64,000 nt of DNA from Bacteroidota bacterium. GTDB lineage: Bacteria > Bacteroidota > Bacteroidia > Chitinophagales > Chitinophagaceae. Under the pieces are notes generated by a model. It made no database searches. It was given only the letters and a program-made list of their open reading frames with translations, and had not been told where the DNA came from. The stretch is taken from contig JAIUNV010000003.1 in assembly GCA_020161435.1 (NCBI GenBank), positions 576,567 to 640,566 of the forward strand. The letters are read 5' to 3'. A program made the position numbers and the translations under genes. Of the stretch, positions 16,869-23,440 are shown one piece after another (position 1 is the first letter of the stretch; every line of letters begins with the position of its first letter).

Positions 16869-17834
16869 TTAGTGTAGCCCCTCTTTTACGAGGTCGTGCA
16901 AATGTAGGATTCCCAGATATTGATTGTTGGCCGTTACTACCAAATGGGTAATGTCGTATTGGCGCAGCTCATCGAGGGCTTGCATGGCCATGGTATCGGG
17001 CTCAATAGTTTTTGGTTGGCGGGTGCAAATGTCAGCTGCTTTTACACCGGCAATGGGTTGTCTGCGTTCGAGCATGCGGCGCAAATCGCCATCGGTTATC
17101 ACTCCAAACAAACTGCCGTCTGCATTTACCACAGCTGTAGCCCCCAATCGTTTGGCGGTCATTTCTATTACCGTTTCGGGTAGTGGTGTTTCGGGCCTTA
17201 CCATGGGCACGGGGTTGTCGGCAATCAAATCAGACACCCGCAAAAACAGTTGTTTACCCAACGTGCCGCCGGGGTGGAAACGGGCAAAATCTTCGCCGGT
17301 AAAATGATTAAGGTGCATGAGGCACACGGCCAGCGCATCGCCCATCACCATTTGTGCCGTGGTGCTGCTGGTGGGTGCCAGGTTGTTGGGGCAGGCTTCT
17401 TTTTCAACAGTGGTATTCAGCACTAAGTGCGATTGTTGAGCCAGAAAACTTTCCATATTGCCCACCATACCTATCAGCGTATTGCCGAAGTTTTTGATGA
17501 GAGGCACCAGTACTTTTATTTCGGGGCTATTGCCGCTTTTGCTAATCAGCATTACCACATCGTGTGGAGTTATCATGCCCAAATCGCCATGGATGGCATC
17601 GGCGGCATGCATGTACAAGCTGGGTGTACCCGTGCTATTGAGGGTGGCCACCATTTTTTGGGCAATAATGGCGCTTTTGCCAATACCGCTCACCACCAGG
17701 CGGCCGCTGCATTCGTGAATAGTGGTAACTACTTTTTCAAACTGAGGATTGATAAACGCTGCTAAAGCTGAAATGCTATCAGCTTCTACCTGTATGGTTT
17801 GTAACGCCAGCGCCTGAATATTGGGTTGTGCCAT
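16869..17834 (-). CDS. kdsD: D-arabinose-5-phosphate isomerase (KpsF/GutQ family)
   Basis: 321 residues. The order is a SIS sugar-isomerase domain (about 35-180, with SGIGKSAIIAQK and the HAADAIHGDLGM active-site segment), then two CBS domains (about 200-320, each with GVITDGDLRR- or LGILHLHDL-type strands). The ARFHPGGTLGK linker is diagnostic for the family. It converts ribulose-5-phosphate to arabinose-5-phosphate, the first step to Kdo for the LPS inner core. It is upstream of manC. A -7-type box, TACCTTTG on the minus strand, lies only 7 bp before the ATG, so the transcript may be leaderless or nearly so. Confidence 0.95.
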   Translation of the reverse strand: MAQPNIQALALQTIQVEADSISALAAFINPQFEKVVTTIHECSGRLVVSGIGKSAIIAQKMVATLNSTGTPSLYMHAADAIHGDLGMITPHDVVMLISKSGNSPEIKVLVPLIKNFGNTLIGMVGNMESFLAQQSHLVLNTTVEKEACPNNLAPTSSTTAQMVMGDALAVCLMHLNHFTGEDFARFHPGGTLGKQLFLRVSDLIADNPVPMVRPETPLPETVIEMTAKRLGATAVVNADGSLFGVITDGDLRRMLERRQPIAGVKAADICTRQPKTIEPDTMAMQALDELRQYDITHLVVTANNQYLGILHLHDLVKEGLH

Positions 17835-17841
17835 GCGGTGG

Positions 17842-17849
17842 CAAAGGTA
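17842..17849 (-). promoter_or_regulatory. -7 box of kdsD-manC promoter
   Basis: Minus-strand TACCTTTG matches the Bacteroidota -7 consensus TAnnTTTG exactly. No clear -33 TTG is present at the usual distance. It ends 7 bp upstream of the kdsD ATG. Confidence 0.5.
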
Positions 17850-18133
17850 GCTTTTTGATGGCTGCTTTGCTGTGCAGTCCCGTTCATTTTTTCCGTTGAA
17901 AATGCTCCATTTAAAAGGTTTTTCTTTAACATTTTCTGTGTGAAATGCTACGGCAAAGCGTCGTATTTAAAAGTAACTTCGCCATCCTTTTTTCAGCAGG
18001 TGTGGCTATTGCCTACTGCGTAATGTTGTACAACACACTCCGTTTCTGGTCGTAAAAAAACCACATCTCTGGCTGAATTGAAGTATCTTAATGAAGTTCC
18101 GGGCAATTGTGCCAGGAAGCAAAATGGCATATC
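17850..18133. other. Intergenic region between kdsD and recQ
   Basis: About 284 bp between divergent genes. It contains a possible weak recQ -7 element (TAACTTCG near 17974, one mismatch to consensus) and AT-rich sequence. I see no RNA gene, repeat or conserved reading frame. Confidence 0.5.
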
Positions 18134-20461
18134 ATGGCAAAAACTGTGACGAAGAAATCGGCAGCAACCCCTAAAAAAACAACGGGCACTGCAGTAACCA
18201 AAAAAGCATCAGCCAAAAAAACGGCTACCCAACATACCATCACGCCCATCTCCTCCTTTAGCCAGGAAGAACTGCTGGAAAAACTCAATTTCCATTTTGG
18301 TTTCGATGCCTTTAAAGGCAAGCAACTCGAAGCCATCAACAGCCTGCTCAGCGGTAAAGACACCTTCATTATTATGCCCACCGGCGGTGGCAAAAGCCTT
18401 TGCTACCAACTGCCTGCCATGATTTGTGAAGGCGTGGCCATTGTGGTAAGTCCGCTCATTGCCCTCATGAAAAACCAGGTAGACCTGGTGCGTGGCTACA
18501 GCGACAACGACAATATTGCCCACTTCCTCAACAGTACGCTGAATAAAACACAGCAGCGGGAAGTGAAAGACGACCTCACAAGCGGCCGTACCAAAATTTT
18601 ATACGTAGCCCCAGAAACGCTGACCAAGCAAGACAACCTTGATTTTTTCCGTGATCTCAATATTTCGTTTTTTGCCGTGGACGAAGCCCATTGTATTTCG
18701 GAATGGGGCCACGACTTCAGGCCGGAGTATCGCCGCCTGCGGGATATGATGGATGAGATTGATGAAAAAATTCCGGTGATTGCCCTCACGGCCACGGCTA
18801 CGCCAAAAGTGCAAAGCGACATTGTAAAAAACCTGGGCCTGCGGGATCCAAACATTTACATTTCTTCTTTCAACCGTACCAACCTGTACTACGAAGTACA
18901 ACCCAAGGTGAAGAAGGAACAAACGGTACGCAACATTGTAAAATTCATTTCGCAAAACAAAGGCAAAAGCGGCATTATTTACACCCTCAACCGCAAAACA
19001 ACCGAAGAACTGGCCGAAGTGTTGCGGGCCAACAACATAAAAGCAGTAGCCTACCACGCAGGTCTCGATTCGAAAATCCGTGCCGAACGACAGGATAAGT
19101 TTTTGAATGAAGATGTGCAGGTGATTGTAGCCACCATTGCTTTTGGCATGGGCATCGATAAACCGGATATCCGTTTTGTCATTCACTTCAACATTCCTAA
19201 ATCCATCGAAAACTATTATCAGGAAACTGGCCGTGCCGGCCGCGATGGTATGGAAGGCAAGTGCATTCTATACTACTCTCACAGCGATGTGGCCAAGCTG
19301 GAACACCTGATGCGGGACAAGCCGCTTAGTGAGCGGGAAGTGGGTGCTCAACTCATCAACGAAACCGTAGCATTTGCGGAGAGCAACGTGTGCCGCCGCA
19401 AAATTTTGCTGCACTACTTTGGCGAAGAAGCTAAGCAGGAAAACTGTGGTCTCTGCGACAACTGCCTGCATCCGAAAGAATCCATCGACACCAAAGACGA
19501 AGTGATTAAAGTGATGAAAGTGGTGAAAGCGTTGGATGAACATTTCAATATTGATTACGTCATCAATATTTTGCTGGGCAACCCCATACCGCAGGTGACC
19601 ATGTTCCGCCACAACAACATTCCGGAGTTTGGCATTGGCAAAGACAAAGACGCTCATTTCTGGAACAGCCTCATTCGGCAAATGCTGCTGAGCACTTTGC
19701 TCCGCAAAGACATTGAAGAATATGGCCTGCTGAAGTTTACGGATAAAGGAAAGGCATTTATGAAGAAGCCAACCGAATTCCGTATTGTGCTCAACAACCA
19801 GTTTGAAGATGCCAACGAAGATGATGGCGAATACGATGGTGGCGACGGTGGCGGCACCGGTGCCGCAGCCGATGACAAGCTGTTTGAAATGCTGAAAGAA
19901 CTGCGTCAGCGGGAAGCGAAAAAACGTAGCCTGCCACCGTTTGTGATCTTCCTCGAAAACAGCCTGCAAGACATGGCCACCATGTACCCCACCACGCTGG
20001 AAGAGCTCGAAAAAATGCAAGGGGTAAGCAAAGGCAAAGCCATCAAATTTGGTAAGCCGTTTATTGAACTCATTGCCAACTACGTAGAAGAAAATGACAT
20101 TACCAAGCCGGAAGACTTTGTGATGAAAAGCGTGGTGAACAAGAGCAGTAACAAGGTGTACATTATTCAAAACATTGATAAGAAAATACCACTGGAAACC
20201 ATTGCTAAAAACAAGAGCCTTGGCCTGCACGAACTGCTGGAAGAAATGGAAACCATTGCTGCCAGCGGCACCCGCCTCAACCTCGACTACGCTATAGATG
20301 AAATGCTGGACGAATACGAGCAGGAAGAAGTGATTGAATACTTTAAAGGCTGCGAAACATCGTCCTTAGAAATAGCGCAAAAAGAACTGAGCGACCTGGG
20401 CCTCGATTGGGAACAGTTGAAAATTATGCGCATTAAGTTTTTGAGTGTGTACGGCAACTAA
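18134..20461 (+). CDS. recQ: ATP-dependent DNA helicase RecQ
   Basis: The ATG at 18134 is preferred over 18107 because it begins the Lys/Thr/Ala-rich N-terminal tail (775 residues in total). Helicase motifs are complete: Walker A in MPTGGGKSLCYQ, motif II as VDEAHCISEWGHDFRP, motif III TATATP, and motifs V/VI as GIDKPDIRFVIH and QETGRAGRDG. The RQC zinc site follows (CRRKILLHYFG and CGLCDNC), then a winged helix and an HRDC-like region (LPPFVIF to the C-terminus). Odd features are the basic, low-complexity N-terminal 40 residues and an Asp/Gly-rich linker (around 19800-19880) between the RQC and HRDC parts. It unwinds DNA in 3'-5' direction for recombination repair. It is a single-gene unit with its own terminator. 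Confidence 0.97.
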   Translation: MAKTVTKKSAATPKKTTGTAVTKKASAKKTATQHTITPISSFSQEELLEKLNFHFGFDAFKGKQLEAINSLLSGKDTFIIMPTGGGKSLCYQLPAMICEGVAIVVSPLIALMKNQVDLVRGYSDNDNIAHFLNSTLNKTQQREVKDDLTSGRTKILYVAPETLTKQDNLDFFRDLNISFFAVDEAHCISEWGHDFRPEYRRLRDMMDEIDEKIPVIALTATATPKVQSDIVKNLGLRDPNIYISSFNRTNLYYEVQPKVKKEQTVRNIVKFISQNKGKSGIIYTLNRKTTEELAEVLRANNIKAVAYHAGLDSKIRAERQDKFLNEDVQVIVATIAFGMGIDKPDIRFVIHFNIPKSIENYYQETGRAGRDGMEGKCILYYSHSDVAKLEHLMRDKPLSEREVGAQLINETVAFAESNVCRRKILLHYFGEEAKQENCGLCDNCLHPKESIDTKDEVIKVMKVVKALDEHFNIDYVINILLGNPIPQVTMFRHNNIPEFGIGKDKDAHFWNSLIRQMLLSTLLRKDIEEYGLLKFTDKGKAFMKKPTEFRIVLNNQFEDANEDDGEYDGGDGGGTGAAADDKLFEMLKELRQREAKKRSLPPFVIFLENSLQDMATMYPTTLEELEKMQGVSKGKAIKFGKPFIELIANYVEENDITKPEDFVMKSVVNKSSNKVYIIQNIDKKIPLETIAKNKSLGLHELLEEMETIAASGTRLNLDYAIDEMLDEYEQEEVIEYFKGCETSSLEIAQKELSDLGLDWEQLKIMRIKFLSVYGN

Positions 20462-20481
20462 GCCTGCAGCATCAAAGCAAC

Positions 20482-20541
20482 AGCCACGAAGCAAAACCGG
20501 CAACATCACGCAAGTGTATTGCTGCAGTTTGCTTCGTGGCT
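20482..20541. terminator. recQ/paaE shared terminator hairpin
   Basis: A perfect 14-bp stem, AGCCACGAAGCAAA (20482-20495) with TTTGCTTCGTGGCT (20528-20541), with a 32-nt loop and a T6 tract on the plus strand. It lies between convergent recQ and paaE. Confidence 0.85.
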
Positions 20542-20572
20542 TTTTTATGCTTTAAAATAAGTAGCGAACACT

Positions 20573-21649
20573 CTACACATCAAAATCCACTTCTACTTCG
20601 GCACTACGCGGATGGCTTTGGCAGGTAAGAATATAGCCCGCCGCAATTTCATCGGGTTCCAGGCCATACACCACATCCATGTCTACTTCGCCTTTTACCA
20701 GCTTGGCTTTGCAGGTGCAGCATACACCGCCTTTGCAGGCATAGGGCAGGTCAGCACCTTGCAGCAGGGCCGCATCCAGTATGCTGTTGCCCATGTATTC
20801 CAATTCGAAAGATGAGTGAACGCCATCAATACGCAGCTGCACTTTGCTCATAGGTTGCTTGTGCTGCGCCGCCGCATCATTTCTGTGAATGGGCTTGTGC
20901 GATGCTGCAGAACTAAACAACTCCACATGTATTTTTTCAGTTGCCAAGCCGGCACGTATCAACGTGTCTTTGGCATCCAGTGTCATTTGCTGAGGGCCAC
21001 ACAAAAAGCAGGCATCTACTTTTGTTACATCAATCAATTGAGTAGCCAGCGTTTCACATTTGGCTGCATCAATACGACCATGATGTATATCTGCATCGGT
21101 TCTTTCGCGGCTCAGCACATGTATCAACCGGAAGCGTTCGATGTATTTATCCTTTAATGCTTCCAAGGCTTCTTTAAACATGATACTGCTGCGGTTGCGG
21201 TTGCCATACACCAATGTAAAAAGGCTGTAGGGTTCGGTACGCAGCGTGGTGCTGATGATGCTGAGTATGGGCGTGATGCCACTACCCGCAGCAATGGCGA
21301 GATAATGTTTTTGTTGCGCTGGTTGCAATGGCGTAAAAAACTTACCGATGGGTGGCATTACCTCCAACTGCATGCCCGGCTTAAGTTCGGTATTGGCCCA
21401 GGTAGAAAAAACACCGCCTTCCACTTTTTTAATGCCAATTTGCCAGGCTTCATCCAGCGGGCTGCTACACAGGCTGTAGTTGCGTCGTACATCCTGCCCA
21501 TTGATATTGGCTTTAATGGTGAGGTATTGACCATGCGTAAATGCAAAAACGTTACGCAGCTCATGTGGTACATCAAAACTAACCACTACGGCATTGTTCG
21601 TTTCGGGTGTTACGCTTTTTACAGTAAGTGTATAAAAATGTTGTGCCAT
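20573..21649 (-). CDS. paaE: PaaE-like 2Fe-2S ferredoxin reductase
   Basis: A 358-residue protein in three parts: an FAD-binding barrel (about 1-105, with RNYSLCSSP for FAD), an NAD(P)-binding domain (110-240, AIAAGSGITPILSI, and LCGPQQM near its end) and a plant-type 2Fe-2S ferredoxin domain (265-358). The cluster cysteines are in YACKGGVCCTCKAKL (CX4CX2C) and LTCQSHP. This is the architecture of PaaE/PaaK, the electron-transfer subunit of phenylacetyl-CoA epoxidase. None of paaABCD is next to it, so here it may serve another oxygenase. A TetR regulator is encoded directly upstream (21-bp gap), suggesting autoregulated co-expression. Confidence 0.85.
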   Translation of the reverse strand: MAQHFYTLTVKSVTPETNNAVVVSFDVPHELRNVFAFTHGQYLTIKANINGQDVRRNYSLCSSPLDEAWQIGIKKVEGGVFSTWANTELKPGMQLEVMPPIGKFFTPLQPAQQKHYLAIAAGSGITPILSIISTTLRTEPYSLFTLVYGNRNRSSIMFKEALEALKDKYIERFRLIHVLSRERTDADIHHGRIDAAKCETLATQLIDVTKVDACFLCGPQQMTLDAKDTLIRAGLATEKIHVELFSSAASHKPIHRNDAAAQHKQPMSKVQLRIDGVHSSFELEYMGNSILDAALLQGADLPYACKGGVCCTCKAKLVKGEVDMDVVYGLEPDEIAAGYILTCQSHPRSAEVEVDFDV

Positions 21650-21670
21650 ATTGCTTCAGTATCTTCTTTG

Positions 21671-22261
21671 TTATTGTTCCAATCCTTTTAACAGCAGCAT
21701 CACCAAGTCATCGGCTATTTGTTTGCTGCTGATGGCCTTTTTGCTGCGCTGCCAATACTCAATACTCCGCACTGCCGAAAGTATGGTAAGCACTGCCACA
21801 TGCGGGTGCACGGGTTTGAACTTGCCCGCATCAACACCTTGCTGAATGATGGCGGCAAGGCGGTTTTCGTAAAGCTTGCGCTGGTTTAGAAAATTGGTGA
21901 GCCAGGGCTCTTTCAAATGCTTCCAGTCGCGGTTGCTTACGTACACATCGTTGTACCGGGTAAGCAGCATGTGTATGTGAAACCGGATAATGGCTTCCAT
22001 TTTGCGGCTGGCGCAACTATCGTCGGCCTCTAATTGTAGCAGGTGCGCATTAAAATCGTTGGCTACGGTGCAACAAATTTCCCGGAGCAGTTCTTCTTTA
22101 CTACTAATGTGGTTGTACAAGCTGGCGGCTTCCATGCCGCTTTGCTCTGCCAGCTGCCGCATGGTGGTGGCATTAAAGCCGTTGGTTTTAAACAAGCCTG
22201 CTGCCTGCTCCAGTATTTGGCGGCGGCGGTTGGGGCTGGTAGTTTGTTTTGGGCGAGCCAT
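21671..22261 (-). CDS. TetR/AcrR family transcriptional regulator
   Basis: 196 residues from ATG 22261; an earlier in-frame ATG at 22279 adds six residues and is less likely. Residues 12-60 form the TetR helix-turn-helix: RRRQILEQAAGLFKTNGF, then TTMRQLAEQSGMEAASLYNHISSKEELL. The C-terminal two thirds are helical, with no recognisable ligand motif. An ACTAAC-N4-GTTAGT inverted repeat lies 20 bp upstream of the gene and is the obvious operator, implying autorepression and control of the downstream paaE-like gene. The ligand might be an acyl- or aryl-CoA given the neighbour, but this is inference. Confidence 0.9.
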   Translation of the reverse strand: MARPKQTTSPNRRRQILEQAAGLFKTNGFNATTMRQLAEQSGMEAASLYNHISSKEELLREICCTVANDFNAHLLQLEADDSCASRKMEAIIRFHIHMLLTRYNDVYVSNRDWKHLKEPWLTNFLNQRKLYENRLAAIIQQGVDAGKFKPVHPHVAVLTILSAVRSIEYWQRSKKAISSKQIADDLVMLLLKGLEQ

Positions 22262-22280
22262 AGCAATCGATTGGCACAAA

Positions 22281-22296
22281 ACTAACGCTTGTTAGT
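22281..22296. promoter_or_regulatory. Putative TetR operator
   Basis: A perfect inverted repeat, ACTAAC GCTT GTTAGT. It is 16 bp, a size typical of TetR-family sites, and lies just upstream of the tetR-paaE transcription unit. Confidence 0.7.
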
Positions 22297-22349
22297 TAAT
22301 GAAATAGAAGGCGGTAAAACGATGGATGAGGTACGATGTAAAAGTTTGC

Positions 22350-22367
22350 TCCCGATAGCTATCGGGA
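22350..22367. repeat. 18-bp perfect palindrome
   Basis: TCCCGATAGCTATCGGGA is fully self-complementary. The core CCCGATAGCTATCGGG is a palindrome I know to be frequent between Bacteroidota genes; copy number in this genome cannot be seen here (one copy in the window). Confidence 0.7.
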
Positions 22368-22450
22368 TTGTAGTTAACCGGAAAATCCTTGTCCCAAAAA
22401 ATAGTTGGTGGTTGCTGGTGAAAAAAATCGAGACTCTGGGGCTTTTGATT

Positions 22451-22515
22451 ATTTCGCCCCGCTGGGGCTTGATGTACTTCGCCCATGTTTCTATTCCACG
22501 GGTTGAAACCTGTGG
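22451..22515. repeat. REP-like element with two hairpins
   Basis: GCCCC-GCT-GGGGC (22456-22468) is followed by CCACGGGTT-GA-AACCTGTGG (22496-22515, one mismatch in 9 bp). The pair of sequences around GCCCC..GGGGC and GGGTTGAAACC resembles a dispersed intergenic repeat seen in other Bacteroidota genomes; this is from memory, not a search. Confidence 0.45.
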
Positions 22516-22573
22516 TTAATGAATAGCCGCTGTAAGGTGGCTACCGACTTCATTATTTCTTATTGGTTATTCT

Positions 22574-22702
22574 TTATTCTACCGGCTTCTTTCCATCCTT
22601 TTTCCATGCCTTTTCCACTTCGGGCCCAAATGCCTGTTTCGCATGCCCACCATTCAGCAAGCTATTTTGCCGCTGCTCCAAAGTGATGAAAATGCACTTC
22701 AT
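22574..22702 (-). CDS. Doubtful 42-residue frame, possible gene remnant
   Basis: ATG at 22700-22702 to TAA at 22574. The peptide starts hydrophobic (KCIFITL), then has a charged, coding-looking tail (HAKQAFGPEVEKAW and KKDGKKPVE). Codon choice in the second half resembles neighbouring genes. I do not recognise it; it could be the C-terminal remnant of a lost gene or chance. Confidence 0.2.
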   Translation of the reverse strand: MKCIFITLEQRQNSLLNGGHAKQAFGPEVEKAWKKDGKKPVE

Positions 22703-22799
22703 ACAGCAAAACACCCTTAAACAATTATTTATCAATGTGTTGTATTTAAAAAACAATACTTCAGCCTGCCATGTACTAAAAAAAATATGGTACTGTGTG

Positions 22800-22843
22800 T
22801 TGCATAGTACCGAATAGTGCCTATATCTTTGTGTTGTCAACAC
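22800..22843 (+). promoter_or_regulatory. padR-pspC promoter with overlapping palindromic operator
   Basis: A TTG at 22800-22802 and a perfect -7 box TATCTTTG at 22824-22831 fit the Bacteroidota promoter (spacer 21 nt). A perfect palindrome GTGTTG-T-CAACAC (22831-22843) starts on the last base of the -7 box. A second inverted repeat, GGTACT (22789-22794) with AGTACC (22806-22811), spans the -33 element. Either could bind PadR. Confidence 0.6.
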
Positions 22844-22951
22844 GAGGAAGACGGAAAGGCACGAAAGCCAACCAAGCACCCACACCCGCACACTTTGATC
22901 ATTCGGGCTTTTCGTCTTCCTGACTTTCGGACTTAATAAAACACAAACACC

Positions 22952-23341
22952 ATGAACATTGAAAACACCGCCAGTCAGATGCGCAAGGGAGTGCTGGAGT
23001 TTTGTGTGCTATCGGTGATAAGCAAGGGTGAGGCCTACCCGAGTGATATCATTGAGCAGATGAAAGCTGCCAACTTCCAATTGCTGGAAGGAACGCTGTA
23101 CCCACTACTCACACGACTCAAAAATTCGGGCATGCTCAACTACCGCTGGGTAGAAAGTAGTAGTGGCCCACCCCGCAAGTATTTCAGCCTAACCGACAAG
23201 GGGTTTGCCTTTTACCGGGAACTGGAAAGCACCTGGCAGGAAATGGCCAACGCCGTCAACAGTGTCATTCACAGCACCCCCCTCACACCGCCACCAGAAA
23301 TGACAACCGCAAACACAAGCACACAACAACACGAAGCCTAA
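22952..23341 (+). CDS. PadR family transcriptional regulator
   Basis: A 129-residue small winged-helix regulator. MRKGVLEFCVLSVISKGEAYPSDI (10-33) is the classic PadR start; LLEGTLYPLLTRLKNSGML is the recognition-helix and dimer region and PPRKYFSLTDKGFAFY the wing. The C-terminal 30 residues are Thr/Pro/Gln-rich and probably disordered. It is the first gene of a two-gene unit with the PspC-domain protein, an arrangement common in Bacteroidota, suggesting it autoregulates the pair in response to envelope signals. Confidence 0.92.
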   Translation: MNIENTASQMRKGVLEFCVLSVISKGEAYPSDIIEQMKAANFQLLEGTLYPLLTRLKNSGMLNYRWVESSSGPPRKYFSLTDKGFAFYRELESTWQEMANAVNSVIHSTPLTPPPEMTTANTSTQQHEA

Positions 23342-23440
23342 CCCACTCCCCGCACCATCACACACCTACACAAGCACACTTACACCTCAACTGCTACACA
23401 AGCACTCCAACCTAAAATTTTCTCTCAAACACATTTCACC

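Larger units (their letters stand above)
22297..22823. other. Long non-coding region with REP-like palindromes
   Basis: With its flanking sites this belongs to a 690-bp gap between tetR and padR. It contains a perfect 18-bp palindrome (22350-22367), a small GC hairpin (22456-22468) and an imperfect palindrome (22496-22515). It also holds a doubtful 42-codon frame on the minus strand (22574-22702) and an AT-rich run leading to the padR promoter. No RNA gene was recognised. Confidence 0.6.

Noticed and set aside
19268..20230. 320-codon open frame on the minus strand inside recQ
   Set aside because: The translation is Phe/His-rich and matches nothing; recQ on the other strand is complete with all helicase motifs.
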